Assembly: GCA_963665015.2 (NCBI GenBank)
Contig: CAXXSY010000004.1
Coordinates: 2,232,001-2,296,000, forward strand
Source of the DNA: G963662655 sp963665015
GTDB taxonomy: Bacteria; Cloacimonadota; Cloacimonadia; Cloacimonadales; JAIOQZ01
Reading direction: 5' to 3'
Length of the DNA stretch: 64,000 bases
Positions within the stretch are counted from its first letter, which is position 1. Each line of letters opens with the position of its first letter. This document shows, one piece after another, positions 41,293 to 49,396 of the stretch. Under the pieces are notes generated by a model, which did not search any database, was not told the origin of the DNA, and saw only the letters and a program-made list of their open reading frames with translations. The position numbers and the translations under genes were made by a program.

Positions 41293-41321
41293 TTGAACTG
41301 TTGAAACCAATACCGGATAAT
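41293..41321 (+). promoter_or_regulatory. Promoter of asd
   Basis: TTGAAC at 41293-41298 is followed after 17 nt by GATAAT at 41316-41321. The start codon is 28 nt downstream, with gagagg as ribosome binding site. Confidence 0.55.
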
Positions 41322-41349
41322 GGATAGACATTATTTTGAGAGGTTATTG

Positions 41350-42321
41350 ATGCATATTGGAATCGCAGGCGCAACCGGAACCGTCGGCAGAATGATGGTC
41401 CGTGTGCTTGAAGAGATGGACATCCCTGTCAGCCGATTGGAGCTCTTTGCTTCTGAACGCTCGGAGGGTATCGAGCTGCCATACGCCGGCAAAACGATAA
41501 AGGTTCAAAGACTCACGGAAGAATCAATGCGAAGGCGCTACGACTTCCTGCTCTTTTCGGCGGGATCGGAGACATCAAAAAGGTTCGCCCCCATCGCGGC
41601 CAAAGCGGGTAACATCGTGATCGATAATTCGTCCGCTTTCCGTCGGGACCAAAGAATCCCGTTGGTCGTTCCGGAGGTGAACGGAGAGCTTCTGAGGGGG
41701 TATCGCGGGATCGTCGCCAACCCGAATTGCTCGACGATCCAACTGGTTCTCGCGCTTCATCCGCTCGATCGGGCATTTGGCCTGAAACGGGTACTGGTCA
41801 CCACGCTCCAGTCGGTATCCGGCGCGGGTAACAAGGGAATCGGGGAACTTGCGGCGCAACGGCAAGGCTCGATGGAGACCCGTCACTTCCCGCGCATGAT
41901 CGACAAGAACGTGATTCCGCAGATCGGTTCGTTCGACGACAGCGGTTACTGCGAGGAGGAGCGGAAGATGCACCACGAGATTCGCAAGATTTTAAGCGAC
42001 GAAGCGATCGAGGTCTCGGCGGAGACGGTTCGGGTGCCGGTCTTGTTTGGACATAGCGAGAGCATCTATGTAGAGCTCGGAAAGCCCGTGGAGGTTTCGC
42101 AGGCAGCTTCGGTGCTGGAGAGAAGTCCCGGAATTGTCTTTCATGCGTCGGATTACATTACGCCGCGTGAAATCGGCGAATCGAACGACAGTCACGTCTG
42201 CCGTCTTCGTAAAGGATGCCGGGGCAATGAGCTGCGTTTCTGGAACGTCGCGAACAATGTCCGATTGGGCGCTGCGACCAACGCCATACGCATCATGAAG
42301 TACATGATTTCGCTTGCATAA
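41350..42321 (+). CDS. asd: Aspartate-semialdehyde dehydrogenase
   Basis: A 323-residue enzyme that reduces aspartyl phosphate to aspartate semialdehyde for lysine, threonine, methionine and diaminopimelate synthesis. The NADP motif is GIAGATGTVGRMM, the catalytic Cys is in ANPNCSTIQ, and substrate motifs include NSSAFR, VPEVN and RVPVLFGHSES. The ATG at 41350 is preferred over a TTG frame from 41320 because it starts directly with the Rossmann strand. It is monocistronic. Confidence 0.95.
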   Translation: MHIGIAGATGTVGRMMVRVLEEMDIPVSRLELFASERSEGIELPYAGKTIKVQRLTEESMRRRYDFLLFSAGSETSKRFAPIAAKAGNIVIDNSSAFRRDQRIPLVVPEVNGELLRGYRGIVANPNCSTIQLVLALHPLDRAFGLKRVLVTTLQSVSGAGNKGIGELAAQRQGSMETRHFPRMIDKNVIPQIGSFDDSGYCEEERKMHHEIRKILSDEAIEVSAETVRVPVLFGHSESIYVELGKPVEVSQAASVLERSPGIVFHASDYITPREIGESNDSHVCRLRKGCRGNELRFWNVANNVRLGAATNAIRIMKYMISLA

Positions 42322-42328
42322 TCACGAT

Positions 42329-42358
42329 TTGACACTATTATTATGGTAGTGTTATATT
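42329..42358 (+). promoter_or_regulatory. Promoter of the 42371-44268 operon with operator-like repeat in the spacer
   Basis: TTGACA (42329-42334), an 18-nt spacer and TATATT (42353-42358) lie just before gaggagacgag and the ATG at 42371. The spacer contains ACACTA-N9-TAGTGT, a perfect 6-bp inverted repeat where a repressor could bind. Confidence 0.65.
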
Positions 42359-42370
42359 CGAGGAGACGAG

Positions 42371-42808
42371 ATGCCTTTACAGGAAATTTTCGAGAAAGCG
42401 GAAGAATCCGTTGTCCGATACCCGATCGAAGTAAACAACAAGACGATATACGTTTACGAATTGAAATTGAGCAACGCCGAGCCCGTTCTGAAGCAATGCC
42501 TGGACTTCATCGTGCAAGATTCGGCTCAATTCCGCAATATCCTGATGGTGTTCAACGCCCGGCACGTTAATTCACGCCAGACGAACCTCTTTAAAATCGC
42601 CAAGATACTTGACGAATACAAGGATCTTCTATTCAGCAGCAAGCTCAAGCGCTTCGCCATCGTCGTAAAAAGCTTCATCCTGCACCGCAGAATTATATCG
42701 CTGTTCGACAGACTTTTCGACGACAATGGCGTGAACAGGCAAAAATATACCTACTTCTCCGACAAGCACAAAGATCGAGTAAAACCCTGGCTCATGCAGG
42801 TGAAATGA
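42371..42808 (+). CDS. Hypothetical protein, possibly STAS-like
   Basis: A 145-residue alpha/beta protein without signal or TM segments. The pattern of strands and helices (TIYVYELKLSNAE, RNILMVFNARHVNSRQ, LKRFAIVVKSFILHR, RLFDD) is reminiscent of STAS or SpoIIAA-like folds, but no diagnostic motif is seen. It is the first gene of an operon with a RadC-like and a SagB-type gene, 7 nt before the former. Function is unknown. Confidence 0.65.
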   Translation: MPLQEIFEKAEESVVRYPIEVNNKTIYVYELKLSNAEPVLKQCLDFIVQDSAQFRNILMVFNARHVNSRQTNLFKIAKILDEYKDLLFSSKLKRFAIVVKSFILHRRIISLFDRLFDDNGVNRQKYTYFSDKHKDRVKPWLMQVK

Positions 42809-42815
42809 CGGACGG

Positions 42816-43526
42816 ATGGAGAAGAAAGCCAAACTTCCCGCGGACGACCAGAAGCTCCACAAAAAGCGGATGCGCGACCGTTTCATACGGAACGGTCTGG
42901 ATGGCTTCCACGATTACGAAGTGCTCGAGCTGATCCTCTCCTATTCGATCGTGCGCAAGGACACTCGCGGTCTGGCCAAGAATCTGATCCGGCGCTTTGG
43001 CAGCCTGACCGACGTCCTGAACGCGCCGGTTCGTCAGCTTACGGAAGTCGAGGGACTGGGCGAGCGATCCGCCGTGCTGCTGAAGCTGTTACGCGACGCC
43101 AACGTCTATCACCTGCGGGAGACAATCCTTCATCGTGATTACATCTCCGGCGCAGAAGACATCATTCAGTATCTGAAAACGCACTACAAGGGTATGAAAA
43201 CCGAAGAATTCAAGGTTATCTATCTGAACACGCAGAACATGATCATTACCGATGAAACCCTTTTCTACGGTACGCTCAACCATTCGGCGATCTACATCCG
43301 CAAGATCGTCGAGCACGCCCTCATGCACCACGCACACGCGGTAATTCTGGTTCACAATCACCCAGGCGGAAACATGGTGCCTTCCAGCGATGACATTCTG
43401 ATCACCAAACGAATCCAGGATGCGCTCGCGCTGGTCGAGATCGAGGTGCTGGATCATATTCTGGTCGGTCATGACAAATACCTTTCATTCATCAAGAAAG
43501 CCAGGAGGTATCGTGAGTCGTTTTGA
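42816..43526 (+). CDS. radC: RadC-family JAB-domain protein
   Basis: A 236-residue protein with an N-terminal helix-hairpin-helix region (about 65-90, VEGLGERSAVLLKLL) and a JAB/MPN metal site VHNHPGGNMVPSSDD. The family (UPF0758) was once linked to recombination repair, but that role is not supported for E. coli RadC. A metal-dependent hydrolase is likely. Length is typical. It overlaps the next gene by 14 nt. Confidence 0.9.
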   Translation: MEKKAKLPADDQKLHKKRMRDRFIRNGLDGFHDYEVLELILSYSIVRKDTRGLAKNLIRRFGSLTDVLNAPVRQLTEVEGLGERSAVLLKLLRDANVYHLRETILHRDYISGAEDIIQYLKTHYKGMKTEEFKVIYLNTQNMIITDETLFYGTLNHSAIYIRKIVEHALMHHAHAVILVHNHPGGNMVPSSDDILITKRIQDALALVEIEVLDHILVGHDKYLSFIKKARRYRESF

Positions 43527-44268
43527 CGCACATCGTGAATTTTTGAAGGACTCGATCCGATTGCGAACCGATTTCAGCAAATCCGATCAACACAACGGCG
43601 TCCCCATGCCGCCCATCGAAAAGCCCATTCCCGAGGGCTCCAAGCTGATCGAGCTACCCAAACCCGACCAGTGGACAGGCATTTCGAACATTCCGCTGCT
43701 GAAGGCAATAACCGACCGGAAAAGCCACAGACAGTTCCGCGATGAGGCGCTCAGTATCGAGGAGCTCGCCTTCCTGCTGTGGATCACGCAAGGCACCCGC
43801 GAAACGGGTCATGAGAAACACGTTTTCCGAACCGTGCCTTCCGCAGGGAACCGTCACGCCTTCGAGACCTACCTCGCCGTCCGAAACGTCGCCGGACTGG
43901 ATACCGGATTTTACCGCTACCTGCCCAAAGAGCACGCCCTGATCTTCCTATTCGACGAAGAGAATCTGGCGGAGAAGGTCAAGGAGGCAGTCAACGGTCA
44001 AGCGTTCGCGGCAATGGCGGCGGTTACCTTCATCTGGACAACGATCCCCTACCGTATGGAGTGGCGCTACGTTGAAGTATCGCACAAGGTGATCGCGGTC
44101 GATGCTGGACACGCCTGCCAGAATCTCTATCTCGGCTGCGAAGCGATCGACGCCGGAACCTGCGCTATCGGTGCGTATCATCAGGAAAAGATGGACAAAC
44201 TGTTGCGCGTCGATGGAGACGAAGAATTTACCGTCTATATCGCTCCGGTCGGCAAAAAGCTACGGTAA
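43513..44268 (+). CDS. SagB-type nitroreductase-family dehydrogenase
   Basis: A 251-residue FMN enzyme. Motifs are DRKSHRQFRDEALSIEELAFLLW, TVPSAGNRHAFETYL, and a C-terminal GHACQNLYLGCEAIDAGTCAIGAY. SagB enzymes oxidise azolines in thiazole/oxazole peptides, but no cyclodehydratase or precursor is nearby, and many stand-alone members have unknown substrates. The start is a GTG at 43513 preceded by aggaggtatc inside the end of radC. The longer frame from 43420 has no support. Confidence 0.85.
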   Translation: MSRFDAHREFLKDSIRLRTDFSKSDQHNGVPMPPIEKPIPEGSKLIELPKPDQWTGISNIPLLKAITDRKSHRQFRDEALSIEELAFLLWITQGTRETGHEKHVFRTVPSAGNRHAFETYLAVRNVAGLDTGFYRYLPKEHALIFLFDEENLAEKVKEAVNGQAFAAMAAVTFIWTTIPYRMEWRYVEVSHKVIAVDAGHACQNLYLGCEAIDAGTCAIGAYHQEKMDKLLRVDGDEEFTVYIAPVGKKLR

Positions 44269-44301
44269 TTCATCGCTTACAAAATATTCCATGCAATTTG
44301 T

Positions 44302-44331
44302 TTGACAAGAAAACGGTGAAACTGGTTATCT
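44302..44331 (+). promoter_or_regulatory. Candidate promoter of the TPR-PAS sensor gene
   Basis: TTGACA at 44302-44307 is followed after 18 nt by TTATCT, 55 nt before the start codon. The -10 box is weak. Confidence 0.35.
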
Positions 44332-44386
44332 GAAGAATCATTGAAAACTTGAAGATAACTTGAACCCCGAGTTAAAGAGGATGTAA

Positions 44387-46429
44387 ATGTACAGGCTATT
44401 GATCATCGCCTTGATCCTGCCCCTGGCGCTATCCGGTGTCGTTTCGTCGGACAGCCTGGAAACGCATTTGCAGAACCTTTCACAAGTCGGGAAAATCGAC
44501 CTGCTTCTCAGCACGGCATCGGATCAGCTCATTTCGGATATCGACTACGACGTGGTCAGAGCGCTCGGATACAGTCAGAGAGCGCTGAATCTTGCCAAGC
44601 GCATCAACGATGTCAATCGGGAAATAAAATCGCTGATCCTGATCGGGGAAAGCTACCGGTCTCTCGGCGACTTCGACAAGGCGATGACGTATTTCCTGGA
44701 CTCGTACTACCTGAACGAGGAAATCCAGGATCAGCAGGGTCTGGCAAGCACCATCATGAATATCGGCAAGGTTTACTTCTACATCGAGAATTACGAAATG
44801 GCGCTGACATTTTTCCGTAAGGCGCTGGAGTATATAAAAGAAGACGAGACACTACTGCGAGCCGATATCTTCTGCGAGATCGCAGATACCTATCTGGCAC
44901 GCCTCGAGACCAACCACGCCATCGCGTATTACGGAATCGCCGAGCAACTCTATGGCAACGCTGGAAACCAGTATGGCGTATATCGAGCCCAAACCTATAT
45001 CGGTAAGGCATATCTGGATATGAATGAATATCACCGGGCAATTACCTTCTACCAGAAGCTGATTGACGAGTTCGATATTCCCGGGTTCGAAATCGCTATC
45101 TCCGGTGCGTTCACAAATATTGCCTGGGCCTATTTCAAGATCGGCGACTTCGAGAACAGCCTGAAATACAATCTCGAAGCGATGAATCGCAGAAAGAACG
45201 GAAACAAGGAGCTGTATGGAAGCTCGCTCCGAAATATCGGGGTTCTCTACTACAATTGGGGGAAACTGCAAAAAGCGCGCGAATATCTGGACAAAGCGGT
45301 CGTAGCATTTAAGCCCTTTCGAACGATCGTCGCAAGAGGCTACATACGCGACTGTTACCGCAATTATTACGAGATATATTCGAGCCAGGAAAATTACAAG
45401 AAAGCACTGGACTACTATATCCTCTACAACACACTGGACGACAGCCTCGCCACGAGAAACGCGAACGAGCGAATCGCAAAACTCAATGCCGCGTACAAGA
45501 TCGAGAAGAGCTCACGCGAATCCGAGCTACTCCAGAAGAATACCGAGATCAGCAACCTGACCATCAAGCGACGGAACCTCGCGCTGGTCCTGATCGGCGT
45601 GGTCTTGCTGCTGGTGCTCATCATCTCGATGTTCCTCTATACCCGATATCGCCGGAAGTTGATCGCATCCAAAGAGCTTCAGAACGCTGTCGATGAGCGA
45701 ACGCGCGAACTTCGCGACGAGATCAAGACGGTGGAACGGATCGGCAATTCTTTGCGCAATTCGGAAATCACCTTGCGAACCATCTTCAACAGCGTACACG
45801 ACGCGATCATGATCCTCGACCGCAACGGCAAGGTGCTAAGCGTGAACAGGCAAGCGCTCAATCTCTTCCAGACATCCGAGCAGAGCGCGCTCGCATCCTA
45901 TTTCCAGTTCGATTTCTCGCACAAGAGCAATCCGCTGAGTCAGCTTCCCGAAATCTGGCGCAAGGTGCTCGACGGGCAGACGATCATCCGCGAGTGGCTA
46001 TCGTGCGACCCGACAGGCAAATACGTTTTCGAATCGGAGGTCGTGTTCAGTCGGATCGAATTCCAGGGTAAAGAGGCAATTATCGTGAGTATCCGCGATA
46101 TCACCATGCGCAAGAAGGGCGAGAAGAACCAGATTGAGCTGGAACGGAAGTCTTCGGCGCTGGCGATGGCGGTCACGGCGAACCACGAGCTGAACCAACC
46201 GCTGATGATCCTGCGTGGTTCGGTTGAAATGCTGGAAATGACCACACCGACCGAACAGCTCAACGAGAAGCAGACCCAGTACTTCCGCAACATTAATAAA
46301 TCCATTCAGCGTATTCAGAAAATCCTCGAGCAGTTCAAGCAGATCGAATCGGTCGAGTACGACGAATACGCGGACAACGAATACATGGTCAAATTCGACG
46401 ACAACAACGATATCGAAAAGAAGTTATGA
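44387..46429 (+). CDS. TPR sensor: periplasmic TPR array, TM, PAS and DHp domain without kinase domain
   Basis: A 680-residue protein with a signal peptide and about seven tetratricopeptide repeats (residues 60-370; for example SYRSLGDFDKAMTYFLDSYYL). A TM helix (about 400-420) and a coiled-coil precede a PAS domain near 465-585. The final DHp segment has His600 in TANHELNQPLMIL. It ends about 80 residues after that histidine, with no HATPase_c domain. The DHp part is clearly paralogous to that of the 25795 protein (both LERK.SALAMAVTANHE). It overlaps the SRPBCC gene by 4 nt. Confidence 0.85.
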   Translation: MYRLLIIALILPLALSGVVSSDSLETHLQNLSQVGKIDLLLSTASDQLISDIDYDVVRALGYSQRALNLAKRINDVNREIKSLILIGESYRSLGDFDKAMTYFLDSYYLNEEIQDQQGLASTIMNIGKVYFYIENYEMALTFFRKALEYIKEDETLLRADIFCEIADTYLARLETNHAIAYYGIAEQLYGNAGNQYGVYRAQTYIGKAYLDMNEYHRAITFYQKLIDEFDIPGFEIAISGAFTNIAWAYFKIGDFENSLKYNLEAMNRRKNGNKELYGSSLRNIGVLYYNWGKLQKAREYLDKAVVAFKPFRTIVARGYIRDCYRNYYEIYSSQENYKKALDYYILYNTLDDSLATRNANERIAKLNAAYKIEKSSRESELLQKNTEISNLTIKRRNLALVLIGVVLLLVLIISMFLYTRYRRKLIASKELQNAVDERTRELRDEIKTVERIGNSLRNSEITLRTIFNSVHDAIMILDRNGKVLSVNRQALNLFQTSEQSALASYFQFDFSHKSNPLSQLPEIWRKVLDGQTIIREWLSCDPTGKYVFESEVVFSRIEFQGKEAIIVSIRDITMRKKGEKNQIELERKSSALAMAVTANHELNQPLMILRGSVEMLEMTTPTEQLNEKQTQYFRNINKSIQRIQKILEQFKQIESVEYDEYADNEYMVKFDDNNDIEKKL

Positions 46430-46998
46430 GATACACCATTATCCTCGCCCTCGCCCTGATCGCTACAGTTTTATCCGCCCAGAATATCCAGAGCCGCGTC
46501 ATCGACCACGAAAGCGGCGAGCGCATTCTGGTTCACGAAGTGATCGTACCGGCTTCACTGGAGGATGTCTGGCAGGCCTACACCACGAAAGAAGGACTCG
46601 AGAGCTGGGCCGTACCGCAGTGCGAGATCAACTTCCGAAGCGGCGGCGTGATGAAGATCCGCTACGAGCTCGATGGTCGAATCGGCGACGTAAACACGGT
46701 CGTCAACTTCATCGTCAATTTCGTGCCCTGGAAGATGATCACCCTGCATTCGCCGCTGGGCAAACGGTTTCCGGAGGAAGTCCGCAAGGAATCGCCCAAC
46801 ATGTTCACCATCGTCGAATTTCAGTCGATTGACGAGGATCGCACCCTGCTGACGGCTTACGCGACCGGCTTTCTGAAGGGTGAAGTCTGGGACAGCACGC
46901 TCCAGTTCTTCCAGGAAGGCAACGAGCAGGCGTACCGGATGTTGATCGATCGGTTCGAGAAGGGCCCGGTCGATTGGGAGCAGTTGTTGAAGCGATAA
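46426..46998 (+). CDS. Exported SRPBCC (AHSA1-like) domain protein
   Basis: A 190-residue protein with a signal peptide (MRYTIILALALIATVLSA). Its START/AHSA1-like fold has VHEVIVPASLEDVWQAYTTKEGLESW and a FRSGGVMKIRYELDG strand. Such domains bind hydrophobic ligands, and export is uncommon for the AHSA1 branch. The start overlaps the sensor gene stop (ATGAG), suggesting that the ligand-binding protein and the TPR-PAS sensor work together, which is inference. Confidence 0.8.
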   Translation: MRYTIILALALIATVLSAQNIQSRVIDHESGERILVHEVIVPASLEDVWQAYTTKEGLESWAVPQCEINFRSGGVMKIRYELDGRIGDVNTVVNFIVNFVPWKMITLHSPLGKRFPEEVRKESPNMFTIVEFQSIDEDRTLLTAYATGFLKGEVWDSTLQFFQEGNEQAYRMLIDRFEKGPVDWEQLLKR

Positions 46999-47090
46999 TC
47001 TCTCGCAATCTGAACCTGTGAGTTTACCGGAACTCCATCGGGATGTTCACGATGCACTGGTGAACAGAATCAAGAGAACGCCGCTCCACG

Positions 47091-48563
47091 TCAGGAGAAA
47101 TCCACCCTTTTCCAGGTACCTCTCATGTAGATCATCAGGGCGATGATACCGGACAGGATATTGCTCGCCACCATCGACCACCACAGAGATTCCCACGGGT
47201 ATTGCGCGAACGGCTCGGACGCCCACGCCAGAAATCCTGCCAGGAAACTGTTTTTGAAGAATGCGACCGTAAGCAGATAGCCACTCATGATGTAGGTAAA
47301 GGGTATGCGGAACAGCCACAGGCGCGTGACCCCGATAACCATGGTAGGCATGGTGTTGCCGGCGCCGTTGAATACGCCGAACAGGATCATCATGAAGCTG
47401 AACGTCAGCGCCGATAGCGACGTGATGCGGAACATGCGTTTGCCGATCTCGATCACGGCCGGATCGGTGATGAAGAAGCGCGTCAAATCCTTGCCATAGA
47501 AGAACAACGCCGCCGAACCGATCGCCATGATGCCGACCACCAGAAACATCGCAATGCGCACGCTCTCCACCGCGCGATCGACCCGCTTCGCGCCCAGGTT
47601 CTGACCGATGATGGTCGATAGCGCGCTGGAGATACCCATCGCGGGCATCATGTAGAAACCGATCATGCGGTTGTTGATGGAGTTCGCAGAGATGATCACG
47701 GTTCCGAAGGTGTTGACGAATCCTTGCAATACCACAAATCCGAGGCTGTTGACGCTGTTGGATATCGATGCGGGTATGGCGATCCTGAAGAGGTTTCTCA
47801 TCATGGAAAAGTCGGGTTTGAGGTCTTCCCATCTCGGGATCAGGTCCTTGTTTTTCATCATGAGATAGATCACAGCCAAAATCGCGCCCACGATCCGGGC
47901 GATCAAGGTCGCGTACGCCGCCCCCATCGTCTCCATGCGCGCAAATCCGATGCCGAAGATCATCAGCGGATCCAGGACAACGTTGATTCCGACCGAAACG
48001 AGCTGGATTTTCATCGGGTTGATCGTATCCCCCATCCCCTGGACGATGGATGTGTAGGAGATCAGGATGAACATAAACGCCATGCCGATGAAGATCACGC
48101 GGTTGTAACCGATGGCAAGCTCCAGGATTTCCGGCGGCGTTTTGAGGAATCCCAAAATCGCAGGCATGGCAAGCTGGCTGAACAGGATGAACATCGTGAT
48201 GAAGACCACCAGGATCAGGCAGAATTGCCCGGTCACCAGTTTGACCCTGTCCAGCTCTCCGGCACCCTTGAAGCGTGCAATCAGCGCGGTTCCGGCAATC
48301 ATGAAACCGTGCCCGAACGAGGATATGAAGAATACGAGCGGAAACGCGATCGCCGTCACGGATACCGCGTCAACCGCCTTGTCGCCCAGCTTCCCCAGCC
48401 AGAAGGCGTCGGTGAGATTGTAGAAGACCTGAACGAAGTTGCTGAACATGATCGGCAACGATAGCCGGATCAAGTTCTTCAGCAAGCTTCCCTGTGTCAG
48501 GTCCGTCCTGCTTGAGGTCGTCATTTCACAATCGGAATCAGTATTGATAGACCCGTTCGACAT
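47091..48563 (-). CDS. MATE-family efflux transporter
   Basis: A 490-residue, twelve-TM protein. Typical MATE start LTQGSLLKNLIRLSLPIMFSN, then KAVDAVSVTAIAFPL-like GDKAVDAVSVTAIAFPLV and a mid-protein IGQNLGAKRVDRA repeat of the second half. It exports cationic drugs or metabolites using a Na+ or H+ gradient. The start may be the ATG at 48563 (overlapping the NYN gene by 26 nt, weak aggcgg site) or that at 48524. It is the last gene of the lepA operon. Confidence 0.92.
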   Translation of the reverse strand: MSNGSINTDSDCEMTTSSRTDLTQGSLLKNLIRLSLPIMFSNFVQVFYNLTDAFWLGKLGDKAVDAVSVTAIAFPLVFFISSFGHGFMIAGTALIARFKGAGELDRVKLVTGQFCLILVVFITMFILFSQLAMPAILGFLKTPPEILELAIGYNRVIFIGMAFMFILISYTSIVQGMGDTINPMKIQLVSVGINVVLDPLMIFGIGFARMETMGAAYATLIARIVGAILAVIYLMMKNKDLIPRWEDLKPDFSMMRNLFRIAIPASISNSVNSLGFVVLQGFVNTFGTVIISANSINNRMIGFYMMPAMGISSALSTIIGQNLGAKRVDRAVESVRIAMFLVVGIMAIGSAALFFYGKDLTRFFITDPAVIEIGKRMFRITSLSALTFSFMMILFGVFNGAGNTMPTMVIGVTRLWLFRIPFTYIMSGYLLTVAFFKNSFLAGFLAWASEPFAQYPWESLWWSMVASNILSGIIALMIYMRGTWKRVDFS

Positions 48564-49374
48564 CCACCGCCTGCAAACCGCGATCGCTGTTTGTCAGGGT
48601 GAATTCGAAGATGTGATCTCGCGAAGGCAGGTCGTTGACATCCACCTGCGAATCGAGCTGCGAGTGGTGCAGGAAGACCGACACGTAGGGGGATTCGTTG
48701 CGCCTGGAGTCCATAATCCAGAGGCCTCCGCTGATGTCCTTCATGAAGCGCAGGAATCCGAATCCCTTCTCGTGATGGTAGGAATAGCACACGCCTCGAA
48801 CGCGGCTTCCTTCCTCACCCCAGGGCTTTTTCTTGCCGTCGGAATTGTAGTTGTCGATCGGAAGCAGGTCCGGCACCAGGTACCCCGATGTGAAGGTATC
48901 GGCCTCGGTACGGAGATCGGTCGAGACATTCTCGAACGCCAGGACTTCCACCCGGCAGCCGCGTCCCTGAAGCGCGCGAACCACCTGGATGAAGTCGCCG
49001 TCGCCGGTGACCAGCATCACCGAGTCGAGCCGGTCCGATTGCATCAACGTATCGACCGCCATGTCCAGATCGGCATTCGCTTTGGTGTGAACATTTCCGC
49101 GGTCGTCGTAATAGCGTCTGACCTTCTTCACAATGACTTTGTAACCGTAATCGCGCAGTACCGCGTGGAAGCTCTTCGACTTCTTACGATAATCGATATT
49201 GGTCTTTCCCTGTTCCTCATCGTATGCAATATAGGAATTGAGCCGCATGGCGACACCGCCGTTGCGACAGGCAAACTCTCTCAACACATCATAATGGATT
49301 CCATATCCGCCGTTCATGGCAATATTCGACGCGTCAATATAAACTCCAACTCTCAGGTTTCCTCTTCTATCCAT
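48538..49374 (-). CDS. NYN-domain (LabA/DUF88) nuclease-like protein with cold-shock-like C-terminus
   Basis: A 278-residue protein. Residues 7-170 are a NYN/PIN-like domain with the acidic site (YIDASNI, ADLDMAVDTL, LVTGDGDFIQVV). Residues 195-278 look like a cold-shock/OB fold (RVRGVCYSYHHEKGFGFLRF, VFLHHSQL, GLQAVDVERV). Such a pairing predicts an RNA endonuclease with its own RNA-binding domain. It lies 22 nt after lepA and overlaps the MATE gene. RNA processing linked to translation is inferred from the context. Confidence 0.85.
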   Translation of the reverse strand: MDRRGNLRVGVYIDASNIAMNGGYGIHYDVLREFACRNGGVAMRLNSYIAYDEEQGKTNIDYRKKSKSFHAVLRDYGYKVIVKKVRRYYDDRGNVHTKANADLDMAVDTLMQSDRLDSVMLVTGDGDFIQVVRALQGRGCRVEVLAFENVSTDLRTEADTFTSGYLVPDLLPIDNYNSDGKKKPWGEEGSRVRGVCYSYHHEKGFGFLRFMKDISGGLWIMDSRRNESPYVSVFLHHSQLDSQVDVNDLPSRDHIFEFTLTNSDRGLQAVDVERVYQY

Positions 49375-49396
49375 AATTTACCTCCCGGAAGCCCCA

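Noticed and set aside
47047..47832. 261-codon frame overlapping the MATE gene end
   Set aside because: It is in another frame of the same strand and lacks membrane segments. The MATE frame has the expected twelve helices.
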